Counted from the stretch's first letter, positions 17,321 to 26,530 are shown. The stretch is 64,000 nt of DNA from an uncultured Anaerolineae bacterium (GCA_903875215.1 CAIQVH010000019.1:167605-231604); one strand, 5' to 3'. The notes: generated by a model not told the origin, from the sequence alone. A program made the numbers and translations.

Positions 17321-17330
17321 ACTTGTCTCC

Positions 17331-17638
17331 AAAAATAAAAACACGCCTCGTCCACCGGAGGACGAAAGCGTGTGCTTCCGCGGTACCACCTCGATTCGCC
17401 CTGAAAAGGGCGCACTTGGGGCTGGCCATCACCAGCCTGCGCGCTAACGGGCGCTCCCGTGCCGGTCTACTCGTCTGAGACTTTCTTCGGCAATCGTTCC
17501 GGGCGACATTCGGCGCGGGGGGTGCTGTGGCGGCTTCCAGCCTGGGTTTCGACTTGCTCAACCCTTGGCCGCCTTCTCTGTCATACCCGTTTTTGGGGTA
17601 CATCAGCATTCCACACGCTTACTCCTCCCGGAGTAGAC
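17331..17638 (-). ncRNA. T-box leader controlling the DinB-like gene and valS
   Basis: The T-box sequence AGGTGGTACCGCGG (17378-17391 on the minus strand) is diagnostic. Just downstream is a terminator: ACACGC...CGTCC, loop, GGACG...GCGTGT, then TTTTATTTTT. The base of stem I is formed by GTCTACTC (17631-17638) and GAGTAGAC (17465-17472). An AGTA element lies near the 5' side (GGAGTAAGC), and a GTC triplet (17479-17481) is on the 3' side, which would fit a valine specifier, though its exact alignment is uncertain. Uncharged tRNA-Val should stabilise the antiterminator and raise expression of both genes. Stem I is longer than usual, about 170 bases. Confidence 0.87.
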
Positions 17639-17640
17639 TC

Positions 17641-17669
17641 ATTATACCGAAAGCGGGGAGGCTCCGCAA
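17641..17669 (-). promoter_or_regulatory. Promoter of the T-box transcript
   Basis: TTGCGG, 17 bases and TATAAT on the minus strand. Transcription would start within a few bases of the stem I base, as expected for a T-box leader. Confidence 0.75.
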
Positions 17670-17672
17670 GGC

Positions 17673-18821
17673 TCAACGCTCCCGCCATAGCGCGGCGATG
17701 ACCAGCAGGGTGGAAAGCGCCAGCAGCGGGTTACCGGCGCGCCCCAGCAACAGCCCGACCCAGGGCAACAGGTAGGCCGTCAGGGTCAGCAGGCCTGCCG
17801 CGCCTGCGCCCCAGCCGACCGTCAGCGGCACCAGCAGCAGGACATAATCATAATTAAGCAGGTACGGGTCAACCAGCAGGGTGAACACAGCGGATAGCGC
17901 CATCCACAGAGTCGGATTGCCCAGCCGGGAGCGGAATCGCCAATAGAACAGGACGCCCAGCCCCAGCCCCAACCCCACGCTGACGGCTGCCGCCTGGCCG
18001 ATATTTGCCTGGCCGCTGACCAACCCAACCAGCCCCACCGAAAGACTGGCACACAACCCGCATGACTGCACCCCCGGCAGGTCGCGGTAGCGCGCCAGCG
18101 ACTGGAGATAAGCCAGCGGCCAAAGCTGCCCGGGCGGGTGGCGCCAGACAGCCGGGTCGGCCAGCTGACCAAACAGCGCCAACGCCAACGCCAGCAGGCC
18201 GGTGTAGAGTAATGCGCGGCGCGCAAAAAGCGTCCCGCGCCGTTGGAACAGCCAGAAAAAAGCCGCCAGGCCTAAAAACAGCCCGAGATGTGGCTTGAAC
18301 GTCATCAATCCCAGGCCCAGGGCCGCCCCCGGCGCCGATTCGGCCCGCGCCGCCCAGATGAAGAGTGCCACCCCCAGCAAGACCGGAAGCGAATACTGTC
18401 CAACCACCAGCAGCCCAAAGGCCGGAATGAACAGGATCGCGCCGGGCAGGGCCAGCAGGCGCGTCAAAGGCCGCCAGCCCGGGGTCAGCAACCAGGTTGC
18501 CGCGCCCAGTAGCAGGAGGTTGACCAGGAACCACAAGCGCGCGGCGGCCTGGATCGGCAGCAGGGCCAGCGGCAGGGCCGCCAGCGCATACCAGGGGGGA
18601 TAAGGATAGGGGTGAAAGGTGAAGTCGGGGCTGGTCTGCGAGAGCACCCAGGGGAGTTGGGCCGGGTAGTCGTAGAGGGCGATGCCGCGCAGCAGGGCGC
18701 GATCGGCAAAATAGAGTACGGAAAAATCCTGCTGGTACGGAACAGGCAGCGGCACATAAATGGCCAGCAGTGGCAGCACAATCGCACATCCCAGGCAGGC
18801 CAGGAGCAGGCGTTTGCTCAT
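17673..18821 (-). CDS. GT87-family (DUF2029) membrane glycosyltransferase
   Basis: A 382-residue polytopic membrane protein with about ten hydrophobic helices. The first loop contains QQDFSVLYFADRALLRG and LYDYPAQ, matching the conserved aspartate region of polyprenol-phosphate-mannose-dependent alpha-mannosyltransferases (GT87). HPYPYPPWYALAALPLALLP and LGLGLMTFKPHLGLFLGL are further family signatures. It probably adds a sugar to a lipid-linked glycan on the outer membrane face, but donor and acceptor cannot be told. It overlaps the preceding SDR gene by 4 bases and is the last gene of a three-gene operon. Confidence 0.8.
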   Translation of the reverse strand: MSKRLLLACLGCAIVLPLLAIYVPLPVPYQQDFSVLYFADRALLRGIALYDYPAQLPWVLSQTSPDFTFHPYPYPPWYALAALPLALLPIQAAARLWFLVNLLLLGAATWLLTPGWRPLTRLLALPGAILFIPAFGLLVVGQYSLPVLLGVALFIWAARAESAPGAALGLGLMTFKPHLGLFLGLAAFFWLFQRRGTLFARRALLYTGLLALALALFGQLADPAVWRHPPGQLWPLAYLQSLARYRDLPGVQSCGLCASLSVGLVGLVSGQANIGQAAAVSVGLGLGLGVLFYWRFRSRLGNPTLWMALSAVFTLLVDPYLLNYDYVLLLVPLTVGWGAGAAGLLTLTAYLLPWVGLLLGRAGNPLLALSTLLVIAALWRER

Positions 18822-20116
18822 CTTTCAGGGAAGTGGGCCTTGAACAGGCGCCAGGCCAGGCGTCGCAGGAGAAAATGGCCGAATAGCGCGCCGGGCAGCC
18901 CGTCGGGTTGAAGAAAAAGCGTTTGCTCGAGGCGCGGCTGGCCTGCCTGGGTGGTCAGTTTCCACTCCAGCCAGCTGTGGCCCCACGGGTTGGGTTCGGC
19001 TTTCAGGCGCAGTTGTTCGGGCGTTTGCCAGTCGACCTGGTTGTAGCGCAGGCCAAAATCGGCGCGCGCGGATAGTTCCGGCGTCGGCAGGCTCTGCCCG
19101 CCGGGCGCGCGCAAATGGTGGACGAACATGCCTTCGTGCATCAGCTGGGTCTCGTCGTGGTCGAGGTCGAGCCAGATGCGTTCCATTTGGGCCGGGTGGG
19201 TATCGGCCAGGGCGCGGTGAACGGCGGCGGCGTAATCCAATGGCTGGATGGCGGGAAACAGGCTGAGGGGCGCGCGATTGAGTACCAGGCTGTCGTTCTG
19301 AAGTCCTTCGACCAGCGGCAGGGCGTACGAGTAGGCCACCGGGGTCAATTTGTCAATAAAAAAGGCCATAACGGCGGGCGGGATGAGCGGCAGGAGCAGG
19401 GCGGTGCGCGACAGGCCGCGCAGGCGGGCGTATTCGGCCATGACTTCGATGTAGGTGCGCGGGGTCTGGCAGCCGAGTTCGATGATCTGGCCGCGGCAGG
19501 CCGGGGTTTCGAGCGCGGCGACCAGGTACGCGAGGATATCGGGGGTGGCGATGGGCTGGGAACGATGGCGCAGCCAGCGCGGGCCGACCATGAGCGGGAA
19601 TTGTTCGGCGATGAAGCGAATCATTTCGAAGGAGACCGAGCCGGGGCCGACGATGACTCCGGCGCGAAATTCGGTGACGGGCAGGCCGGCTTCGCGCAGG
19701 GCGTCGCCGCTTTCGAGGCGCGATTTCAGGTGCAGGGCCAGCCGCGGGTCGGCGGGGTCGGCCAGCCCGCCCACGTAGATGATGTGTTCGAGACCGGCGG
19801 CGTGGGCGGCCCGGGCAAAATTGCGGGCCGAATCCAGGTCGAGGCGGTCATAGCCGTGCCCGGCGGACATGCTGTGGATTAAGTAGTAGGCGGCGCGCGC
19901 GCCCTGCATGGCGGCGGGCAGGGTTTCGGGGCGGGTGACATCCCCGCAGACGATTTCAACGCTCGAGGACCAGTCGCGGCCGCGCAGCCGGGCGGGGGTG
20001 CGTGCCAGGCAGCGCACCGGGTAGCCAGATTCGAGCAGGCGCGGAATCAGGCGGCTGGCGATGTAGCCGGTGGCGCCGGTGACCAGGATTGGGCGGGGGT
20101 CGCGGACAGGGTTCAC
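18818..20116 (-). CDS. SDR-family NAD(P)-binding protein with DUF2867 domain, copy 2
   Basis: A 432-residue protein. The N-terminal atypical SDR domain has VTGATGYIASRLIPRLL (nucleotide-binding glycine motif), CLARTPARLRG, and AYYLIHSMSAGHGYDRLD, similar to NAD(P)H-binding proteins of COG0702. The C-terminal half (from about 300) resembles DUF2867, though it stops earlier than the upstream paralogue. The two tandem genes share the same order of motifs (YYLIH, IIYVGGL or IIYLGEL, VTEFRAGVIVG or VTEFRAGMIIG), so they arose by duplication. It overlaps the upstream gene by 4 bases (ATGA). The reaction is unknown. Confidence 0.85.
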   Translation of the reverse strand: MNPVRDPRPILVTGATGYIASRLIPRLLESGYPVRCLARTPARLRGRDWSSSVEIVCGDVTRPETLPAAMQGARAAYYLIHSMSAGHGYDRLDLDSARNFARAAHAAGLEHIIYVGGLADPADPRLALHLKSRLESGDALREAGLPVTEFRAGVIVGPGSVSFEMIRFIAEQFPLMVGPRWLRHRSQPIATPDILAYLVAALETPACRGQIIELGCQTPRTYIEVMAEYARLRGLSRTALLLPLIPPAVMAFFIDKLTPVAYSYALPLVEGLQNDSLVLNRAPLSLFPAIQPLDYAAAVHRALADTHPAQMERIWLDLDHDETQLMHEGMFVHHLRAPGGQSLPTPELSARADFGLRYNQVDWQTPEQLRLKAEPNPWGHSWLEWKLTTQAGQPRLEQTLFLQPDGLPGALFGHFLLRRLAWRLFKAHFPER

Positions 20117-21603
20117 GCTGGTTCCTGGTTGTGGAGCAGGCGGGCGCGGCGGGCGAGCTGGTCGGTCAGACCGTCAAAAATGAATTTGTGGACCGGCCAC
20201 ATGGCATACCAGTAGAGAAACCCGAACAGGCCGTGCGCGTCAAAGTAGGCGGTGGTCACCAACAGGGTGCGGCCGTCTTCCTGCGGCAGGCTTTCAAATT
20301 CCAGCCAGGCTTTGCCGGGGACTTTCATCTCGGCGCGCAGGCGCATCAGGCCTTTTTCGTGCGGCGCGCGCGGGGTGATCAGGGCATCGACGCGCCAAAA
20401 ATCGAGTGATTCGCCGACCCAGATTTCATCGGGGTGGCGCCGCCCGCGCCGCAGACCCACCCCGCCGACGATTTTGTCGATCCAGCCGCGGATGCTCCAG
20501 GCCCAATCCATGTAGAGCCAGCCGCGCTGGCCGCCCAGGCCGGTGTAGGCGCGGAAGACGGCTGTGGCGGGCAGGTCAACCAGGCGCTGGCGTCTTTCGA
20601 GGTACATGCCTTCGACGGTGGCAAAGCGATAGGGCTGCAGGTCGCCGGCGCTGGTGACGAGCGCGTCGCTCCACGAGGATTCGATCTCGCCCGCTTCGAT
20701 CTTGATCAGCGCGTAGCGCACGGCGGTTTCAAAGTCGAGCAGGTGAATGGCCGGGAAGAGCTGGCGGGCCAGGTCGTCCTGCGCCAGGGCGTCTGCGTGC
20801 AGGCCTTCGATCAGCGGCAGGACGGCGTGATAGGTGACCGGGGTAACCAGGTGCACCCAGTAGGCCGAAAGATGTGGAGCATAAACCGGCGTGGGCAACA
20901 GCCAGCGTTTCAGTCCGCGTATGCGGGCATAGCCGAGCAGCATTTCGGCGTAGGTCAGGCGTGTTGCGCCGCCGATTTCGATCAGCTTGCCCAGGCTCTC
21001 GGGTTGTTCCAGCGCCCCGGCGAGATAGTCGAGCACGTTGCGGATGGCGATGGGCTGGGCCTTGGAAAAAAACCAGCGCGGGCAGACCAGCAGGGGTTCG
21101 CGCTCGGCCAGGTAGCGCACCATCTCGAACAGGGCGGAACCGGAGCCGATGATCATGCCGGCGCGGAATTCGGTCACGGGCACGCGGCCCTGCCGCAGGA
21201 TGTAGCCGGTCTCATGGCGGGAGCGCAGATACGGGGAAAGGCGCGCTGTCGGGTCCACCAGTTCACCCAGGTAAATGATGCGCCCAATGCCGGCCTGTTC
21301 GGCGGCGCTGGAAAAATTGCGCGCCGCTAGCATGTCGCGCCCGGCATTGACCTGCCCGCCCTGCCGCCCGTGGATCAGGTAATAGGCGGCGGCTACCCCT
21401 TCCAACGCCGGGAGCAGGGTTGCGGGCCGGGTGGCATCCCCCTGGAAGACCTGCACCTGCCCCAGCCAGGGGCGTCCTTCCAGCCGGGCCGGGTCGCGCA
21501 CCAGGACGCGCACCTGCCAGCCGGCTTCGAGCAGGCGTGGAATCAGGCGGCTGCCCACATACCCGGTTGCGCCGGTTACGAGAATTAGTTTGTTTTCGGT
21601 CAT
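20113..21603 (-). CDS. SDR-family NAD(P)-binding protein with DUF2867 domain, copy 1
   Basis: A 496-residue protein. It starts MTENKLILVTGATGYVGSRL with an intact glycine motif, followed by VRVLVRDPARLEGRPW, AAYYLIHGRQGG and VTEFRAGMIIGSG. The last 150 residues (ERRQRLVDLPATAVFRAYTG, GWLYMDWAWSIRGWIDKIVGG, FWRVDALITPRAPHEKGLMRLRAEMKVPGKAW) are a complete DUF2867 domain, reminiscent of lipid-binding START-like folds. The ATG is chosen because a promoter ends exactly six bases before it; an open frame continues upstream into the antisense of comEC but is not expected to be translated. First gene of the operon with its shorter paralogue and GT87. Confidence 0.88.
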   Translation of the reverse strand: MTENKLILVTGATGYVGSRLIPRLLEAGWQVRVLVRDPARLEGRPWLGQVQVFQGDATRPATLLPALEGVAAAYYLIHGRQGGQVNAGRDMLAARNFSSAAEQAGIGRIIYLGELVDPTARLSPYLRSRHETGYILRQGRVPVTEFRAGMIIGSGSALFEMVRYLAEREPLLVCPRWFFSKAQPIAIRNVLDYLAGALEQPESLGKLIEIGGATRLTYAEMLLGYARIRGLKRWLLPTPVYAPHLSAYWVHLVTPVTYHAVLPLIEGLHADALAQDDLARQLFPAIHLLDFETAVRYALIKIEAGEIESSWSDALVTSAGDLQPYRFATVEGMYLERRQRLVDLPATAVFRAYTGLGGQRGWLYMDWAWSIRGWIDKIVGGVGLRRGRRHPDEIWVGESLDFWRVDALITPRAPHEKGLMRLRAEMKVPGKAWLEFESLPQEDGRTLLVTTAYFDAHGLFGFLYWYAMWPVHKFIFDGLTDQLARRARLLHNQEPA

Positions 21604-21609
21604 GGCGAA

Positions 21610-21638
21610 ACTATAACTTAAGTTGGCTCCTGGCGCAA
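21610..21638 (-). promoter_or_regulatory. Leaderless promoter of the SDR-GT87 operon
   Basis: TTGCGC, 17 bases, TATAGT, six bases, ATG on the minus strand. No SD can fit. This is one of the best examples of the leaderless pattern in the window. Confidence 0.75.
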
Positions 21639-21696
21639 CCCGGCTGAATTTGGGCGGGGCTCCAAGACCTTTCCAGTGCAGGGGGCGGTTTTGTTG

Positions 21697-21702
21697 TAAA
21701 AT
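21697..21702 (+). promoter_or_regulatory. -10 box for leaderless comEC
   Basis: TAAAAT then six bases and the GTG start of comEC. No SD and no strong -35. Confidence 0.55.
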
Positions 21703-21708
21703 GACGCT

Positions 21709-24066
21709 GTGAAACCTGCACTGACCGAACAACTCCTTGCCGCGCCGCTCTTCTGGTTGGGCGGTGCTTTCCTGGGCGGATTGTGGCTTTCCAGCTGGCA
21801 GCCGCTGGCCTGGTGGATCTGGTTGAGCCTGGCGGCTGGCCTGATTGTGCTGGCGCTGCTTGCCAGACGCCTGCGCCCGCAACTCCTGTTGACTTTTGCA
21901 CTCCTGCCGGGCATGCTCTGCCTCGGAGCGGCGCGCCACGCCTGGGCGCAAACCGCCCCCGCCGCAGACGACCTGATCCATTACAACGACCTGGGCCGCA
22001 AGGTGTACGTCACCGGCACGCTGGCCGAGCCGCCCGACCAGCGCGACATATATATGAACCTGCGCCTGAACGTCAGCGCCATTGACAGCGGCAAAGGCGA
22101 TCAGCCTGCCAGCGGCCAGCTGCTCGTCAAACTGAGCAACGACTACAGCCTGGGTTACGGCCAGGCCGTGCGGGTGCGCGGCGAGTTGGAAACCCCGCCT
22201 GTCAGCGAAGATTTTTCCTATCGCGACTACCTGGCCATGCAGGGCATCCACTCCCTGCTCAAGACCTCCACTCTCACCCTGCTGCCCTTTGGCAGCCAGC
22301 AAAAACCCTTCTGGGCGTTGATCTACCGGCTCAAGTTCAGCCTGTACAAAGAGATCAACCAGCTCTTTCCCCAGCCGGAAGCCGCGCTGATGAACGGCAT
22401 CCTGCTCGGCCTGGAAAACGACATCCCCGCCAGCCTGCAGCAAGCCTTCAAAGACACCGGCACCGCCCACATCATCGCCATCTCAGGTTTCAACATCGCC
22501 ATCATTGCGGGCCTGTTCGTCCTGTTGTTCAGCAGCCTGTTTGGAAAACGCGCCGGCGCCCTGCTCGCCATCCTTGGTATTGCCGGATACACCCTGCTGG
22601 TCGGCGCCAGCGCCTCGGTCATCCGCGCCGCCATCATGGGCACCCTCACCATCCTGGCCGGGCAGACCGGGCGCCGCAACCTGGGCCTCAACACCCTGGC
22701 CGCCGTCGCCGCCCTGATGGGCCTGCTCAACGCCTACATCCTGTGGGATATTGGCTTTCAACTCTCCTTCATGGCCACCCTCGGCCTGATGCTCTACGCC
22801 GAACCCATGCAGAACAGCGTGCGCACCCTGCTCGGACGCTTCCTGCGGCCCTCCCTCGTGGAAGCCATCCTTGGCCCCTTCTCCGATTATTTCCTGCTGA
22901 CCTTCGCCGCCCAGCTGACCACCCTGCCCGTCACCATCTACCACTTTGGGCGTCTCTCACTCAGCTCCTTCATCACCAACCCCTTTGTGTTACCGGCCCA
23001 GCCGCCCGTCATGATCCTCGGCGGGCTGGCCGCCCTGGCCGGGAAACTCTTCCACCCGCTCGGGCAGCTGCTGGCCTGGCTGACCTGGCCTTTCCCCGCT
23101 TACACCATCCGCACTGTCGAATTCTTCGCCCGCATCAAAACCGGAGTCATCCCGCTCGGCAGCTTCAGCCTGCTGACCACGATCCTGATCTACGCCGCGC
23201 TCTTCCTCCTGACCCTCTTCTGGCCCCGCCTGGCGGCCTGGCGTTACGAAATCGGCCTGACCTTCGTGCTGGTCGTGCTCGGCGTGCTCACCATCAACGT
23301 CTGGCGCAGCGCCGCCAGCGGCCCGGATGGCCGCCTGCACGTCACCGTGCTGGAGGTCGGCTCAGCCGAAGCCGTGCTGATCAAAACCCCCGACGGGCGC
23401 TTCCTGCTCATCAACGGCGGCGCCAGCCCTTCCAAACTGGCCGACCAGCTGGGACGGCGCCTGCCGCCCTTCCAGCGTCACCTGGATGAGCTCATCATCG
23501 CCGCCCCGCAGGAAACTCAGGTCGCCGCCTTACCGCGCCTGCTCGACCAGTTCCCCCCGCAAAGCGTGCTGTGGGCGGGCAACCGCCAGGCCTCCTACTC
23601 CGCCGGGCTGATCGTGGAATGGCTCAACCGCCGCGCCCTGCCCGCCACAACCGCCAAACCCGGCGACAGCCTCGACCTGGGCCAGGGCGCCGCCTTGCAT
23701 GTGCTGGCCGTTTCAGCGCGCGGCGCCGTCCTCAGCGTGGAATGGGGCCGCTTCAAAATCATCCTGCCCCTCGGCGTGGATTATGACACCTTCGCCAACC
23801 TGGATGACGGCGCCGGACTCGGCCCCGCCACCGCGCTCCTGCTCAGCGAAAGCGGCTACAGCCCCTCCAATCCCCCACTCTGGCTGCGTTCCGTCAACCC
23901 CGAAGTTTACCTGCTCAGCGTCGAAGCCGGAGATTACCAGGGCCGCCCCAGCCCCGACCTGCTCGAAAGCCTCAAAGACGCCAACCTGCTGCGCACCGAC
24001 CTCTCCGGCTGGATCGACCTCGCCACCGACAGCGACCAGGTCTGGATCACCGTCGAGCGTAAATAA
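21709..24066 (+). CDS. comEC: ComEC/Rec2-family competence channel with degenerate metallo-beta-lactamase domain
   Basis: A 785-residue membrane protein for uptake of single-stranded DNA. The order is: two N-terminal helices, an OB-like DUF4131 region (residues about 60-200), the ComEC core starting at ALMNGILLGLENDIP and DTGTAHIIAISGFNIAIIAGL, several helices to about 520, then a C-terminal beta-lactamase-like domain beginning HVTVLEVGSAEAVLIKTPDGRFLLINGG. In active homologues this reads IDGG and is followed by an HxHxDH zinc motif; here the corresponding position reads IAAPQETQVAALPRLL, without histidines. The nuclease-like domain therefore looks catalytically dead. The start is GTG. Confidence 0.92.
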   Translation: MKPALTEQLLAAPLFWLGGAFLGGLWLSSWQPLAWWIWLSLAAGLIVLALLARRLRPQLLLTFALLPGMLCLGAARHAWAQTAPAADDLIHYNDLGRKVYVTGTLAEPPDQRDIYMNLRLNVSAIDSGKGDQPASGQLLVKLSNDYSLGYGQAVRVRGELETPPVSEDFSYRDYLAMQGIHSLLKTSTLTLLPFGSQQKPFWALIYRLKFSLYKEINQLFPQPEAALMNGILLGLENDIPASLQQAFKDTGTAHIIAISGFNIAIIAGLFVLLFSSLFGKRAGALLAILGIAGYTLLVGASASVIRAAIMGTLTILAGQTGRRNLGLNTLAAVAALMGLLNAYILWDIGFQLSFMATLGLMLYAEPMQNSVRTLLGRFLRPSLVEAILGPFSDYFLLTFAAQLTTLPVTIYHFGRLSLSSFITNPFVLPAQPPVMILGGLAALAGKLFHPLGQLLAWLTWPFPAYTIRTVEFFARIKTGVIPLGSFSLLTTILIYAALFLLTLFWPRLAAWRYEIGLTFVLVVLGVLTINVWRSAASGPDGRLHVTVLEVGSAEAVLIKTPDGRFLLINGGASPSKLADQLGRRLPPFQRHLDELIIAAPQETQVAALPRLLDQFPPQSVLWAGNRQASYSAGLIVEWLNRRALPATTAKPGDSLDLGQGAALHVLAVSARGAVLSVEWGRFKIILPLGVDYDTFANLDDGAGLGPATALLLSESGYSPSNPPLWLRSVNPEVYLLSVEAGDYQGRPSPDLLESLKDANLLRTDLSGWIDLATDSDQVWITVERK

Positions 24067-24122
24067 CCCGACCGGGCGGCAAATCACCACAATCCATACT
24101 GGAAGTTGACCCGTCAGCGGGT

Positions 24123-24128
24123 TATAAT
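24123..24128 (+). promoter_or_regulatory. -10 box for icd
   Basis: TATAAT, with a leader of about 30 bases that ends in GAGGAG before the ATG. The -35 region is weak. Confidence 0.5.
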
Positions 24129-24165
24129 CGGCCCGCCGAAATCATTTCACGAGGAGACCATACCC

Positions 24166-25566
24166 ATGGCTTATGTAAACGTAACAGTCCCCGCAAACGG
24201 GGCCAAGATCAGCATTAAAGACGGGGTTTTGCAGGTTCCCAGCAACCCCATCATCCCCTTCGTCGAAGGCGACGGTACGGGCCGCGACATCTGGCGCGCT
24301 TCGGTGCGCGTTTTTGATGCGGCGGTGGCGAAGGCCTACGGCGGCCAGCGCAAAATCCACTGGATGGAAGTGTACGCCGGTGAAAAATCGTTCAAACTCT
24401 TCCAGAGCTGGCTGCCCGAAGAAACCAACGAAGCCTTCCGCGAATTCCTGGTCGGCATCAAAGGCCCGCTGACCACCCCCATCGGCGGCGGCATCCGCTC
24501 GTTAAACGTGGCCCTGCGTAAGAACCTCGACCTGTACGTCTGTCAGCGCCCGGTGCGCTGGTATAAGGGCGTCCCCTCCCCGGTGAAGCATCCCGAATAC
24601 GTGGACATGGTTATCTTCCGCGAGAACACCGAAGATATCTACACCGGCATCGAGTTCCAGCACGGCACCGAAGATAATAAGAAATTCAAGCAGATCTTCA
24701 AAGAAGCCTTCCCCAAGGAATACGCCAAGATGCGCTTCCCCGAAACCGCCGGGATCGGCATCAAGCCCGTCTCGGTGGAAGGCACCGAGCGCCTGGTGCG
24801 CGCCGCCATCAAGTGGGCCCTGGAAAACAAGCGCAAGAGCGTCAACTTTGTCCACAAGGGCAACATCATGAAGTTCACCGAAGGCGCCTTCAAAGATTGG
24901 GGCTACGCCCTGGCCGCGCGCGAATTCCGCGCCGAAATCGTCACCGAGCGCGAAAGCTGGATTTTAGGCAACAAGGAAGCCAACCCCGGCCTGAGCGTGG
25001 AAGACAACGCCAGAATGATTGACCCCGGCTTCGAGATGATGTCCCCCGCCCAGCAAGGCGATATCAAGGCCGAAGTGGAAGCCGCGCTGAAGCTGTGGGA
25101 GACGCACGGAAATGGCCAGTGGAAGAAAAAATTGCTGATCAAAGACTCCATCGCCGATGTCAGCCTGCAATTCACCATTATCCGCCCGCGCGACTACGAT
25201 GTCATCGCCACCCTGAACCTGAACGGCGACTATCTCTCGGATGCGCTGGCGGCCCAGGTGGGCGGCATTGGCATTGCCCCCGGCGCCAACATCAACTACG
25301 TCACCGGCCACGCCATCTTTGAAGCCACCCACGGCACCGCCCCCAAGTATGCCGACCTGGACAAGGTCAACCCTGGCTCGGTCATCCTCTCTGGCGAGAT
25401 GATGCTGCGCTACATGGGCTGGAGCGAAGCCGCCGACCTGATCGTGAAGGGCATGGAAGCCGCCATCGCTGCCAAAATCGTCACTTATGACTTTGCCCGT
25501 CTAATGGAAGGAGCGACCGAAGTGAAATGCTCCGAATTCGGAGACGCGATCATCAAACATATGTAA
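24166..25566 (+). CDS. icd: NADP-dependent isocitrate dehydrogenase
   Basis: Oxidatively decarboxylates isocitrate to 2-oxoglutarate in the TCA cycle. The 466-residue protein has [17 protein letters not shown] near the N-terminus, [34 protein letters not shown] (substrate serine and arginines), [14 protein letters not shown], the lysine-containing [50 protein letters not shown], and the NADP region [19 protein letters not shown]. The ATG following GAGGAG is taken as the start; an in-frame ATG exists 60 bases upstream but covers the -10 box. It is monocistronic with a strong terminator. Confidence 0.95.
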   Translation: MAYVNVTVPANGAKISIKDGVLQVPSNPIIPFVEGDGTGRDIWRASVRVFDAAVAKAYGGQRKIHWMEVYAGEKSFKLFQSWLPEETNEAFREFLVGIKGPLTTPIGGGIRSLNVALRKNLDLYVCQRPVRWYKGVPSPVKHPEYVDMVIFRENTEDIYTGIEFQHGTEDNKKFKQIFKEAFPKEYAKMRFPETAGIGIKPVSVEGTERLVRAAIKWALENKRKSVNFVHKGNIMKFTEGAFKDWGYALAAREFRAEIVTERESWILGNKEANPGLSVEDNARMIDPGFEMMSPAQQGDIKAEVEAALKLWETHGNGQWKKKLLIKDSIADVSLQFTIIRPRDYDVIATLNLNGDYLSDALAAQVGGIGIAPGANINYVTGHAIFEATHGTAPKYADLDKVNPGSVILSGEMMLRYMGWSEAADLIVKGMEAAIAAKIVTYDFARLMEGATEVKCSEFGDAIIKHM

Positions 25567-25568
25567 TC

Positions 25569-25599
25569 AAAAAGGACGAGTGTTGAGCTCGTCCTTTTT
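25569..25599 (+). terminator. Terminator of icd
   Basis: AAAAAGGACGAG, loop TGTTGA, then CTCGTCCTTTTT. A near-identical stem (AGGACGAG/CTCGTCCT) recurs at 26329. Confidence 0.9.
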
Positions 25600-25638
25600 A
25601 TTTCGCCACCCGCTACCCTTTTCACCAAGAGACCTGTT

Positions 25639-26291
25639 ATGTTGACTTCGTTTAGCTTTGACACACTGACAATCCCCATCGCCTCATCGATGGTCGGTTT
25701 GATCCCGGTGCTGATCAACCTGACCTTCACCTGGCTCGAACGACTCAGCCAGAACGCCCGCCTGAATCTGGTCATCCAACAATCCAACCAGCGGATCACT
25801 TTTTTGTCGAACTGGTTGGCCTTGCAGGAGAAAACTGCCCGGGCCGAGCAATTGCCGGCGATCAAGGGCATGGTTTCAGAAGAACTGAACGAAGTCTACG
25901 AGGCTTTCCTTGAAGCCGTGCTCGAACCTGATAAGGAAACCATACGCCGTAAGAACATGATGGCCAAAGCCCGCTCAATCAATCCCTTCCGGCGCTTTTT
26001 CTTGATCTACCTGCCCCCTACAACGTCAGCGGCTGGATCTTCCATACCTTGTACTACATGACCGGGCTGGATATGCTGGCAGCGGTCGCCTTCGTGATCT
26101 ATTCCTTCATCCAGCCCCGGGTTTGGTTCAAGGATGTGCCGCCTGAATACATTTACCTGGGGATTGGCGGATTCATCTTTGCCGGGTTCTTCCGCTGGCT
26201 GGGGCGCGTCGCCGCCGGTGAGATCGAAGAGAAATTGCGCCGGCTCGACCAGAAAACCTCGCTTTTGCGCGCTTCGGGGCTGTCTTCATAA
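25639..26291 (+). pseudogene. Membrane protein gene, apparently frameshifted
   Basis: Two overlapping reading frames make one protein if a single C is added to the run of five C at 26014-26018. The first part reads ...RRFFLIYLP, and the second continues PYNVSGWIFHTLYYMTGLDM. The product would be about 217 residues with a helix at residues 10-30 (IPIASSMVGLIPVLINLTF), a coiled central part and two C-terminal helices (MLAAVAFVIYSFIQP and YIYLGIGGFIFAGFF). I do not recognise the family. The stretch is either a real recent pseudogene or a homopolymer sequencing error. It has a plausible start with AGAGA upstream and stands alone after icd. Confidence 0.65.
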
Positions 26292-26328
26292 ACCTGCTTA
26301 AACAAAAAAGACCGCCGGGGGGCAGTTC

Positions 26329-26357
26329 AGGACGAGCCGACCGCTCGTCCTTTTTTT
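26329..26357 (+). terminator. Terminator, second copy of the GGACGAG stem
   Basis: AGGACGAG, loop CCGACCG, CTCGTCCT and seven T. It overlaps the end of the IS110-like remnant. The stem repeats that of the icd terminator, so the sequence between may have been inserted by a duplication. Confidence 0.8.
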
Positions 26358-26394
26358 GCTTTCTTTGCGCTCCATAGGGCTGCCCGCTTCCGAA

Positions 26395-26530
26395 AGTGGA
26401 TCATTTCCACCCGTCCGGGTCGGATGACCCATTCCTGGGCGGCGGTCATCGCGCCCGCCATGACATATTCCTTGTGAATGTCCAGCGCGAGGTAGCGCTG
26501 AATCTTTCTTGCTTCTGCTTGTGAGTTCAT
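26395..26530 (-). pseudogene. N-terminal remnant of an IS110-family transposase
   Basis: The frame reads MNSQAEARKIQRYLALDIHK, then EYVMAGAMTAAQEWVI and VEMIHFRK, which resembles the start of IS110-type (DEDD) recombinases, including the first catalytic aspartate in LALDIHKEYV. Homology appears to end after about 45 residues; the frame then runs into unrelated sequence (AALWSAKKAKKGR) and the terminator. Full-length relatives have 330-400 residues. The repeat module to its right occupies the place where IS110 elements carry their non-coding left end. Confidence 0.6.

Noticed and set aside
20113..22470. 785-residue form of the first SDR protein
   Set aside because: The first 289 codons are antisense to comEC and lie upstream of the promoter; the ATG at 21603 is the real start.
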